DNA from: Eubacteriales bacterium
GTDB lineage: Bacteria; Bacillota; Clostridia; Peptostreptococcales; Anaerovoracaceae
Length of the DNA: 14,314 bases
NCBI GenBank assembly: GCA_029098205.1
Contig: JAQXNW010000154.1
Coordinates: forward strand, 1 to 14,314
Reading direction: 5' to 3'
Of the stretch, positions 5,863 through 12,413 are shown piece by piece. Numbering within the stretch: position 1 is the first letter of the stretch; each line of letters starts with the position of its first letter. The notes below the pieces were generated by a model, which was given only the letters and a program-made list of their open reading frames with translations, was not told where the DNA came from and did not search any database. Both the position numbers and the translations under genes were made by a program.

Positions 5863-6801
5863 GTGATTGAGATTGAAAAGCCAACAATCAGCAAAGAAAT
5901 CAGCGATGACGGCAAGTACGGAAAGTTCATTGTAGAACCTCTGGAGAGAGGATACGGCACAACCCTGGGAAATGCGATGAGAAGAATTCTTCTCAGTTCT
6001 CTTCCGGGAGCCGCGGTTACGTCGGTGAAAATCGACGGCGTTCTTCATGAGTTCTCAACCATTCCGGGTGTAAAAGAAGACGTAACGGAAATTATCCTGA
6101 ACCTTAAGCGGCTCGCGATCAAACTTCATGGCGATGAAGACAAGATGGTATTTATCCATGCGGAGGGTCCGAAGGAAGTAACGGCAGCGGATATCGAAGG
6201 AGATTCCGATGTCGAGATCTTCAATCCGGATCTTCTGATCGCCACCCTGGAGGAAGGCGCGGAGCTGAACATGGAAATCAGTATTTCCAAGGGCCGCGGA
6301 TATGTACCGGCGGATCAGAACAAGAACGCCTCTCTGCAGGCGATTCCGGTTGATTCGATTTACACACCGGTTAAGAAAGTCAATTTCACGATTGAAAATA
6401 CGAGAGTCGGACAGGTTACGGACTATGACCGTCTGATTCTTGAGATCTGGACGAACGGAGCGATTACCCCGGAAGAGGGCGTGTCGATCGGCGCGAAGAT
6501 CATGGAAGAACATCTGAACCTCTTTATCGGTCTTAACGATATGGCTGACCACATGGAAATCATGGTGGAGAAGGAAGAGGATCAGAAGGAGAAAGCTCTG
6601 GAGATGACCATCGAAGAGCTGGAACTGTCCGTACGTTCCTATAACTGTCTGAAGAGAGCGAACATCAATACGGTGGAAGAGCTCACAGAGAAGACGGAAG
6701 AGGATATGATGAAGTTCCGCAACCTTGGAAAGAAATCTCTGGAAGAAGTCAAGAACAAACTGGGCGAATTGGGGCTGGGTCTTAAGCCGAGCGACGAATA
6801 G
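5863..6801 (+). CDS. rpoA: DNA-directed RNA polymerase subunit alpha
   Basis: The alpha subunit dimerises to start assembly of RNA polymerase core and contacts UP elements and activators. The start is a GTG at 5863, chosen because a strong TTAGGAGGT (5846-5854) precedes it and the protein begins MIEIEKPTISKEISDDGKYG, the family N-terminus. The product is 312 residues. The N-terminal domain (about 1-230) has the EPLERGYGTTLGNAMRRILLSSLPGAAV assembly segment. An acidic linker (EKEEDQKEKALE) leads to the C-terminal domain (about 250-312). There the DNA-contact residues R258, N261, C262, G289, K291 and S292 match Escherichia coli R265, N268, C269, G296, K298 and S299. It lies 107 bp after rpsD and 52 bp before rplQ. 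Confidence 0.97.
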   Translation: MIEIEKPTISKEISDDGKYGKFIVEPLERGYGTTLGNAMRRILLSSLPGAAVTSVKIDGVLHEFSTIPGVKEDVTEIILNLKRLAIKLHGDEDKMVFIHAEGPKEVTAADIEGDSDVEIFNPDLLIATLEEGAELNMEISISKGRGYVPADQNKNASLQAIPVDSIYTPVKKVNFTIENTRVGQVTDYDRLILEIWTNGAITPEEGVSIGAKIMEEHLNLFIGLNDMADHMEIMVEKEEDQKEKALEMTIEELELSVRSYNCLKRANINTVEELTEKTEEDMMKFRNLGKKSLEEVKNKLGELGLGLKPSDE

Positions 6802-6853
6802 CCGCTGGGACGAAGGACGCTCTTCCTAATTCACAGCAGGAAGGAGAGCAGAA

Positions 6854-7195
6854 ATGCCTGGATATAGAAAGCTTGGCAGAAATTCCGCGCAGAGAGAGGC
6901 GATGCTGAGAAACCTCGTCACCGATCTCCTCAGAGAAGGACGGATTTCTACCACGGATGCAAGAGCGAAAGAAGCCAGAAGACAGGCCGAGAAGATGATT
7001 ACTCTCGGCAAGCGCGGAGATCTTCATGCGAGAAGACAGGCGCTGGCTTATATTTACGATGAGGGCGTTGTTGCGAAGCTCTTCGACGAAATTGCGCCGA
7101 AGTATGCGGACCGGAACGGCGGATACACAAGAATTCTGAAGCTTGGTCCCCGCCGCGGAGATGACGCGGAAGTCGTATTCCTCGAGCTTGTATAA
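6854..7195 (+). CDS. rplQ: 50S ribosomal protein L17
   Basis: L17 sits near the peptide exit tunnel of the large subunit. The 113-residue product shows the family start MPGYRKLGRNSAQREAMLRNLVTDLL, the signature I-S-T-T-D-A-R-A-K-E-A-R-R, and the end YTRILKLGPRRGDDAEVVFLEL. It is the short bacterial form. AAGGAG (6841-6846) lies seven bases before the ATG. The first part of this site can pair with an upstream CTTCCT (6822-6827 with 6838-6843), which could modulate translation. It is the last gene of the alpha operon and is followed by a strong terminator. Confidence 0.97.
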   Translation: MPGYRKLGRNSAQREAMLRNLVTDLLREGRISTTDARAKEARRQAEKMITLGKRGDLHARRQALAYIYDEGVVAKLFDEIAPKYADRNGGYTRILKLGPRRGDDAEVVFLELV

Positions 7196-7210
7196 TTAAA
7201 AAGAAATGCG

Positions 7211-7255
7211 AAAAAATAACCTGCCGGCGGGCTATGCCGTGCAGGTTATTTTTTT
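7211..7255 (+). terminator. Intrinsic terminator of the alpha operon
   Basis: AATAACCTGC (7215-7224) pairs perfectly with GCAGGTTATT (7241-7250). The stem continues inward after a bulged T with CGGC/GCCG (7225-7228 with 7236-7239) around a 7-nt loop. A run of seven T ends at 7255 and six A lie on the other side, so the element can act in both directions. It begins 15 bp after the rplQ stop. A small second hairpin, CGCAC/GTGCG (7257-7261 with 7268-7272), follows it directly. Confidence 0.92.
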
Positions 7256-7341
7256 GCGCACGATGCTGTGCGTTTCCGAACTGTGTTACTCCGGAATTCC
7301 GGGCCAATCCAAAAAGAAGTGAAGAATAACGGCCGGCGATG

Positions 7342-7350
7342 TGTTAAAAT
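7342..7350 (+). promoter_or_regulatory. Weak candidate promoter upstream of the DUF58-like frame
   Basis: TGT followed by TAAAAT (7345-7350) resembles an extended -10 element, but no convincing -35 box lies 16-18 bp upstream. A new promoter is expected somewhere in 7256-7390, because the alpha operon terminates at about 7255 and the next genes follow on the same strand. This is the best candidate seen there. Confidence 0.35.
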
Positions 7351-7398
7351 ATATCCAGTTTCACAGTGCGTATAGAAAAAGAGAAGGGAGTCATCTCC

Positions 7399-7587
7399 AT
7401 GAGTGGAAAGAAACGTAACCGCTGGGAAGGCGCGCTGCTGGTTCTGGTTGTGCTCTTTTTGATTTCCAGTCAGCCGGTCTTCCTCATTCCGATTGCGCTG
7501 ATCGGAATTGCGGAGCTGCTTTCTTACAGGGCACTTCAGGCGGCGGATAATCCGGCTTTTAAGATTACAGCGCCGGATCAGATATAG
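7399..7587 (+). CDS. N-terminal piece: short membrane protein (62 aa) ending at the TAG
   Basis: If the TAG acts as a stop, this yields a 62-residue protein starting MSGKKRNRWEG, with about 33 mostly hydrophobic residues (two closely spaced membrane segments split by S-S-Q-P), and ending KITAPDQI. The ATG at 7399 is preferred over an in-frame GTG at 7366 because GGGAG lies eight bases before it and nothing suitable lies before the GTG. By itself it has no recognisable function. It is best seen as the membrane anchor of the interrupted gene. Confidence 0.5.
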   Translation: MSGKKRNRWEGALLVLVVLFLISSQPVFLIPIALIGIAELLSYRALQAADNPAFKITAPDQI

Positions 7588-7698
7588 GAAGAAGAATCTT
7601 TTGACGCGGACTTTTCGGTCGATGGCATCGGGAAGGGACCGATATCCGGAGAATTCCGCGCATCGGTTGCCAATCAGTTTACCGGCGAGAATGTCATT

Positions 7699-8349
7699 AT
7701 GCCGGGAGAATTCAAAACAAGACTTTTCGGAGCGCCGAAGACAGAGCTTTCGATTTCCGAAACACGCTTCGGATGGATCCGCGTGAAAGCTTCGGAAATG
7801 CAGCTTTCGGATCTGTTCGTCCGTAAGAAAGCGAAGGTGAAGGCGGCCGATCCGAAAGAGATTTTTGTAAGCCCGAAGCTTGGAAAAACCGTGCTTCCAA
7901 AGCGCATTGCAAAAGAAGAAAACGTGCTGGTTCTCTTTGATAATATTCTGCCGGAGTCTTTGTTCGTGACCCCGAAGCAGAAAGAGAATATGGCGAATCT
8001 GTTTTTTTCGATTATAAACGAAATGCTGCAGCAGGGATATTCCCCTTCGGCCGCATGGATGGCCGACGGAGGACTTGCCGTGATCCGGCCGGTTCAGAAT
8101 GAATCGGATCTTTTGGATGCGGAGAAAGCCCTCGCGGGGCAGGGCTTCGTAACATCGGATTCGGATGAATCTTCGATCGGTATGTTCCTTCGGAGCATGA
8201 ATATAGAAATGTATAACCGGTTCTGTTTTGTCTCTTACGGAGACGATCGGGACATTGAGTCGCTGCGCGCGAAGGGCGGGACTACCGTTTACCGCGTAAG
8301 CGCGGATCCGGGTCAGACCCCGGGAAAGGATCAGGAAGATGAAGAGTGA
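7699..8349 (+). CDS. C-terminal piece: DUF58-like soluble domain (216 aa)
   Basis: This is the part of the interrupted frame downstream of the amber that has its own ATG (MPGEFKTRLFGAPK). There is no convincing ribosome binding site before 7699, and 37 coding-like in-frame codons (7588-7698, including GEFRASVANQF) would be left untranslated. It is therefore unlikely to be the natural start of an independent gene. The piece contains the beta-region motifs RFGWIRVKASEMQLSDLF and IFVSPKLG, then a mixed alpha/beta domain (LFDNILPESLF, helix KQKENMANLFFSIINEMLQQG, RFCFVSYGDD) and an acidic tail, KDQEDEE. Its last 11 bases overlap the start of ilvD, so whatever translates this end may feed ilvD translation. 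Confidence 0.5.
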   Translation: MPGEFKTRLFGAPKTELSISETRFGWIRVKASEMQLSDLFVRKKAKVKAADPKEIFVSPKLGKTVLPKRIAKEENVLVLFDNILPESLFVTPKQKENMANLFFSIINEMLQQGYSPSAAWMADGGLAVIRPVQNESDLLDAEKALAGQGFVTSDSDESSIGMFLRSMNIEMYNRFCFVSYGDDRDIESLRAKGGTTVYRVSADPGQTPGKDQEDEE

Positions 8350-10003
8350 TCAGGTAAGAAAAGGAACGCAGCAGGCGCCGCACCGTTCGCTGTTCCGCGC
8401 GTTAGGGATGACGGATGAAGAGATGGAAAGACCGCTTGTCGGTGTTGTGAACGGATATTCGGAAATTGTTCCGGGTCACATGAATCTGGATAAGATTACC
8501 GAAGCGGTTAAGAAGGGTGTCTATCTTGGCGGCGGAACACCGGTAGAGGTTCCGGCGATCGCGGTTTGCGACGGAATTGCCATGGGACATGTCGGCATGA
8601 AATATTCGCTGGTTTCCCGGGAACTTATCGCGGATTCGATCGAAACGCTCGCGATCGCGCATCAGTTCGACGCGCTCGTCCTGATTCCGAACTGCGACAA
8701 GACGGTTCCGGGCATGCTGATGGCTGCGGGGCGGCTGAATATACCGACGGTTGTTGTCAGCGGAGGTCCGATGCTGGCAGGGCATATTCATGATGGGAAG
8801 ACAAGCCTTTCCACAATGTTTGAAGCGGTCGGCATGTATACGGCTGGCACGATCGATGCGGATGAGCTGTATGAATACGAATGCAAGGCATGTCCGACCT
8901 GCGGATCCTGCTCCGGTATGTTCACCGCGAACTCGATGAACTGCCTGACAGAGGTTCTCGGAATGGGACTGGAAGGAAACGGAACGATTCCGGCGGTTTA
9001 TTCAGAGCGCATCATTCTCGCGAAGAAAGCGGGAATGGCGGTTATGGACATGTACCGGAAGAATATTCTTCCGCGGGACATCATGACAGAGGCGGCGTTC
9101 AGAAACGCTTTGACGGTGGACATGGCGCTTGGCTGCTCTACGAATACGATGCTTCATATCCCTGCGATCGCGCACGAGGTCGGCATTACGATCGACATCG
9201 CGGTTGCGAATGAGCTCAGCAAGAAGACACCGAATATCTGCCACCTCGCGCCGGCCGGCAATCATTACATGGAAGAGCTGTATGATGCGGGCGGCATTTA
9301 CGCAGTTATGAATGAGCTTGCGGAAGCGGGACTTCTGGACACCAGCCTTCCGACCGTAACCGGAAAGACCGTCGGAGAGAATATCAAAGGTCATACAGTG
9401 AAGAATCCGGAGGTCATTCGTCCTTTGGATCATCCGTACAGCAAGACCGGCGGCATGGCGGTTCTGAAGGGAAATATCGCGCCGGACGGAAGCGTTGTAA
9501 AGCGTTCTGCCGTTGCGGAGTCCATGATGGTGCATGAAGGACCGGCCCGCGTATTTGATGACGAGGAATCCGCGATCGACGCGATCAAAGGCGGAAAGAT
9601 CGAGCCGGGCGATGTGGTCGTCATCCGCTATGAGGGTCCGAAGGGAGGCCCGGGAATGCGCGAAATGCTGAATCCGACTTCGGCGATTACCGGAATGGGA
9701 CTTGGCGAAAGTGTCGCGCTGATTACGGATGGCCGTTTCTCTGGCGCGTCCCGCGGAGCGTCCATCGGTCATATTTCGCCGGAGGCTGCGGTAGGCGGTC
9801 CGATTGCGCTTATCGAAGAAGGCGATATTATCCAGATTGATATCCCGAATCATACGCTGAACGTAAAGGTATCGGACGAGGAGCTTGCGAAACGGAAAGA
9901 AGCATGGAAACCGCGTACGCCGAAGATCACAACCGGATATCTGGCGCGGTATGCGGCGCAGGTAACGTCCGGAGATAAGGGCGCGGTGCTTGAAGTAAAA
10001 TAA
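8339..10003 (+). CDS. ilvD: Dihydroxy-acid dehydratase
   Basis: IlvD dehydrates 2,3-dihydroxy-isovalerate and 2,3-dihydroxy-3-methylvalerate to the 2-keto acid precursors of valine, leucine and isoleucine. The product is 554 residues, the normal length. Visible motifs are PGHMNL (about 45-50), the iron-sulfur cysteine C119 in PNCDKTVPGML, C191 in CPTCGSCSGMFTANSMNCL, and the C-terminal GRFSGASRGASIGHISPEAA. PGH replaces the P-C-N cysteine of the [2Fe-2S] subgroup, so an oxygen-labile [4Fe-4S] cluster like that of Escherichia coli is inferred; this fits an anaerobe. The ATG at 8339 overlaps the preceding frame by 11 nt. No other ilv or leu gene is nearby and no T-box leader was seen, so its amino-acid regulation is unclear. 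Confidence 0.96.
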   Translation: MKSDQVRKGTQQAPHRSLFRALGMTDEEMERPLVGVVNGYSEIVPGHMNLDKITEAVKKGVYLGGGTPVEVPAIAVCDGIAMGHVGMKYSLVSRELIADSIETLAIAHQFDALVLIPNCDKTVPGMLMAAGRLNIPTVVVSGGPMLAGHIHDGKTSLSTMFEAVGMYTAGTIDADELYEYECKACPTCGSCSGMFTANSMNCLTEVLGMGLEGNGTIPAVYSERIILAKKAGMAVMDMYRKNILPRDIMTEAAFRNALTVDMALGCSTNTMLHIPAIAHEVGITIDIAVANELSKKTPNICHLAPAGNHYMEELYDAGGIYAVMNELAEAGLLDTSLPTVTGKTVGENIKGHTVKNPEVIRPLDHPYSKTGGMAVLKGNIAPDGSVVKRSAVAESMMVHEGPARVFDDEESAIDAIKGGKIEPGDVVVIRYEGPKGGPGMREMLNPTSAITGMGLGESVALITDGRFSGASRGASIGHISPEAAVGGPIALIEEGDIIQIDIPNHTLNVKVSDEELAKRKEAWKPRTPKITTGYLARYAAQVTSGDKGAVLEVK

Positions 10004-10067
10004 GCGGAAGAAAAATCCGCAAGGCACAGGCATAGAAGCAGCTTATGCAGAGAATATGAAATCGCGG

Positions 10068-10098
10068 GCGCGGAAAGTCACCAGAGGGCTTTCCGTGC
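10068..10098 (+). other. Inverted repeat in the ilvD-pcrA gap
   Basis: GCGCGGAAAG (10068-10077) pairs with CTTTCCGTGC (10089-10098) over ten positions, with one G-U, around an 11-nt loop. No T-run follows, so it is at best a weak terminator. A smaller hairpin, GCGGA/TCCGC (10004-10008 with 10016-10020), lies right after the ilvD stop, also without a T-run. The 122-bp gap holds no other recognisable gene; these structures could attenuate or stabilise read-through from ilvD into pcrA. Confidence 0.35.
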
Positions 10099-10125
10099 TT
10101 GCTGTCTATGGAAACAGGAGGCTTT

Positions 10126-12354
10126 ATGGCACTGGAAGATCTGAATAACCGGCAGCAGGAGGCCGTACGTACGACGGAAGGTCCTCTTCTGATTCTCGCA
10201 GGCGCGGGATCGGGGAAGACCAGCACGATGACGCATCGGATCGCTTACATGGTCGAGCAGGGGGTTGACCCGTACCATATCCTAGCGGTGACGTTTACCA
10301 ATAAGGCCGCAAACGAGATGCGGAGCCGCGTTGAGGATCTGATCGGACGGATCGGACCGATGTGGATCATGACCTTTCATGCGATGTGCCTTCGGATTCT
10401 CCGGATCGACGCGGAGAAAGCCGGATACGATCCGAATTTCGTGATTTACGATACGCAGGATCAAAAGACCGCGGTCAGGAACATCCTGAAATCCAGCGGA
10501 ATCAGCGACAAAGAATATAAGCCGCAGTACCTCCTCTCTGTCATCAGTGGATGCAAGGAACGGGAGCAGGATTCCGAGCAGTTTCGCGAGGTGAACCCGG
10601 AGACGCCGAGGGCGAAAGCGATCTATACTGTTTATTCGGCTTATGAAAAACTCCTCCGGGAAAACAACGCGATGGACTTTGACGACCTGCTTCTGAACGC
10701 GGTGAAGCTCCTGAAAAGCAATGCGGAGGTCCGGGAGAAATACCAGGAACGCTTTCAATATATCATGGTGGACGAGTACCAGGATACGAACCATATTCAG
10801 TATGAGCTCGTGAAAATACTGGCGGATAAATACCGGAATCTCTGTGTCGTGGGAGACGACGACCAGTGCATCTATGAGTGGCGCGGCGCGGATATCCGGA
10901 ATATTCTTGATTTCGAGAAAGATTTCAAGGAAGCGAAGGTGATCAAGCTGGAGCAGAATTACCGGTCGACCGGAAACATTCTGGACGCCGCGTATTCTGT
11001 GATTCACAATAACAAGGGCCGGAAGAGCAAGCGTCTCTGGACGGAGAAGGAGGCAGGCGAGAAAATCCGCTATTATCGGGCGGACAGTGACCGTGAGGAA
11101 GCGGATTATACGGCGAGGCAGATCGGCCAGATGGTGAGAAACGGCCGGTCCTATGATGATTTTGCGATTCTGTACCGGACAAACGCGCAGTCGAGACTGT
11201 TTGAAGAGGCTTTGTCCCGGGCGGGAATTCCGTATCAGGTGCTTTCGGGCATGCGTTATTATGACCGGAAGGAGATCAAGGACGCTCTCGCGTATATGCG
11301 CCTTGTCGTAAATCCGGCGGATGATCTGTCGCTTCTTCGTATTATTAATGAACCGAAACGCGGCGTCGGGCCGAAAACCATCGAGAAGACGCAGGCCTTC
11401 GCGCAGGTCCGGGGCCAGAGCCTGTTTGAAGCGCTGGCGGATCCGGATGGAGAGGTTCTGGAATCTCTCCCAGGAAGATCCTATGATAAGGTGAAAGAGC
11501 TTGTTGAGACCGTCAAGGCGTGTCAGGAAGGCATGGACGGCGCTTCGGTATCGAAGATTTTCGATGTGCTTCTCACCAGGACCGGATATCTCCCGTCGCT
11601 TCAGAGTGAGCGGACGGTGGAAGCGGAAAGCCGGATCGAAAACCTGATGGAATTTAAGTCTGTCATCGCGGAGTACGAAAAGACAGCGGAAAATCCGACG
11701 ATGCAGGAATTCATGGCGCAGATGGCGCTGGCCGCGGACGTCGATCAGTACGATGAGAGCGAGGAGAACGTCACGCTTATGACGCTCCACAGCGCGAAGG
11801 GGCTGGAATTTCCGGTCGTGTTTCTTCCGGGCATGGAAGACGGGCTTTTTCCGGGGACGCGCGCGTTTGACAGTGAAGCGGATATGGAAGAGGAACGGAG
11901 ACTCTGCTATGTCGGAATGACGCGGGCAAAGGAGATCCTGTTCTTAAGCAGCGCGGAAGTCCGCACGCGCTATGGCCGGACGGAATATACGAAGGAATCG
12001 CAGTTCCTTTCGGAGATCGACCGGAAGGTTATGACCGGAGATGCCGTCTACGATTCCCATAAGAAGTCCGGATTCGGTCTGGATACAGGGAATATGGATG
12101 GGTACCGTACAAGACCCCAGAAGCCGTTCCGGAAGAGCGCTTTGAAACCGATTGACGCGCTTTCGTACGCGCAGCAGGAAACGGCAAAAACCGCCGAGGC
12201 GCCGAATCTTAAGGCCGGAGATAAAATTGAGCATAAAAAATTCGGGCAGGGCTTTGTCATCGATGTGAAGGGACAAATCGCGACGATTATGTTTGATACC
12301 GTCGGCGTGAAGAAGGTGGCCCTTGGCATCGCGCCGATCCGGAAAATCGGGTAG
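10126..12354 (+). CDS. pcrA: ATP-dependent DNA helicase PcrA (UvrD/Rep family)
   Basis: PcrA is a superfamily 1A 3'-5' helicase acting in repair, restart and removal of RecA or stalled polymerase. From the ATG at 10126 the product is 742 residues. Motifs in order are I, AGAGSGKT (K31); Ia, AVTFTNKAANEM; II, DEYQDTN (D216-E217); III, VVGDDDQCIYEWRGAD; IV, LEQNYRS; V, TLMTLHSAKGLEFPVVFLPGMEDGLFP; and VI, EEERRLCYVGMTRA. Motif III has Q-C-I-Y-E where Q-S-I-Y-G/R is more usual. The C-terminal end (GDKIEHKKFGQGFVIDV...IRKIG) is the small Tudor-like domain that binds RNA polymerase in PcrA. AGGAGG (10116-10121) is only four bases from the chosen ATG; upstream in-frame starts (TTG 10099, ATG 10108) lack any site. 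ligA follows after 59 bp. Confidence 0.95.
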   Translation: MALEDLNNRQQEAVRTTEGPLLILAGAGSGKTSTMTHRIAYMVEQGVDPYHILAVTFTNKAANEMRSRVEDLIGRIGPMWIMTFHAMCLRILRIDAEKAGYDPNFVIYDTQDQKTAVRNILKSSGISDKEYKPQYLLSVISGCKEREQDSEQFREVNPETPRAKAIYTVYSAYEKLLRENNAMDFDDLLLNAVKLLKSNAEVREKYQERFQYIMVDEYQDTNHIQYELVKILADKYRNLCVVGDDDQCIYEWRGADIRNILDFEKDFKEAKVIKLEQNYRSTGNILDAAYSVIHNNKGRKSKRLWTEKEAGEKIRYYRADSDREEADYTARQIGQMVRNGRSYDDFAILYRTNAQSRLFEEALSRAGIPYQVLSGMRYYDRKEIKDALAYMRLVVNPADDLSLLRIINEPKRGVGPKTIEKTQAFAQVRGQSLFEALADPDGEVLESLPGRSYDKVKELVETVKACQEGMDGASVSKIFDVLLTRTGYLPSLQSERTVEAESRIENLMEFKSVIAEYEKTAENPTMQEFMAQMALAADVDQYDESEENVTLMTLHSAKGLEFPVVFLPGMEDGLFPGTRAFDSEADMEEERRLCYVGMTRAKEILFLSSAEVRTRYGRTEYTKESQFLSEIDRKVMTGDAVYDSHKKSGFGLDTGNMDGYRTRPQKPFRKSALKPIDALSYAQQETAKTAEAPNLKAGDKIEHKKFGQGFVIDVKGQIATIMFDTVGVKKVALGIAPIRKIG

Positions 12355-12413
12355 GGCGCCTCAGATATATAGAAGCTCATTTTGCGGGGAATACCCAGAA
12401 AGGACAGCGCAGA

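Larger units (their letters stand above)
7399..8349 (+). pseudogene. DUF58-like membrane protein gene interrupted by an in-frame TAG
   Basis: The frame starting at the ATG at 7399 (GGGAG at 7386-7390) meets a TAG at 7585-7587, then stays open in the same frame, with coding-like codon use, to a TGA at 8347-8349. That is 315 sense codons plus the amber. Read as one protein, it has a basic N-terminus, two hydrophobic segments (about residues 11-45), a beta-rich region with RFGWIRVKASEMQLSDLFVRKK then EIFVSPKL, and a C-terminal alpha/beta part (ENVLVLFDN...). This layout resembles DUF58 proteins: membrane anchor, beta-sandwich with a D-[LP]-F motif, and a von Willebrand A-like domain. The DxSxS metal site is not visible. 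A nonsense mutation, regulated read-through, reinitiation or sequence error are all possible. The DUF58 assignment is tentative. Confidence 0.55.

Noticed and set aside
7291..7302. Perfect palindrome CCGGAATTCCGG as an operator.
   Set aside because: Twelve bases of a symmetrical sequence with no repeat partner, and not positioned over a convincing promoter; chance is a sufficient explanation.
7196..7398. T-box or other amino-acid riboswitch ahead of the DUF58-like/ilvD unit, or an L17 downstream element after rplQ.
   Set aside because: No T-box consensus (such as a TGGNACC-like sequence) was seen; the only strong structure is the intrinsic terminator at 7211-7255. The L17 downstream element consensus could not be verified by eye.
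7585..7587. Amber recoding (for example pyrrolysine) as the general explanation for the internal TAG.
   Set aside because: TAG is the natural terminator of rpsE, adk, map, rpoA and pcrA in this window, several with the next gene's start immediately after. No pyl genes or pyrrolysine-type methyltransferase are present in the window.
10004..10020. GCGGA/TCCGC hairpin as the ilvD terminator.
   Set aside because: Five-pair stem with no T-run after it.
10099..10125. Earlier starts for pcrA at TTG 10099 or ATG 10108.
   Set aside because: No ribosome binding site at a workable distance; 10099 also overlaps the end region of an inverted repeat. AGGAGG lies just before the ATG at 10126.
10282..11790. 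A 502-codon open frame on the minus strand opposite pcrA, and similar long minus-strand frames at 2428-3591 and 9002-10033.
   Set aside because: They lie wholly opposite well-supported genes, have low-complexity Arg/His/Leu-rich translations typical of the complement of this codon usage, and show no family motifs.
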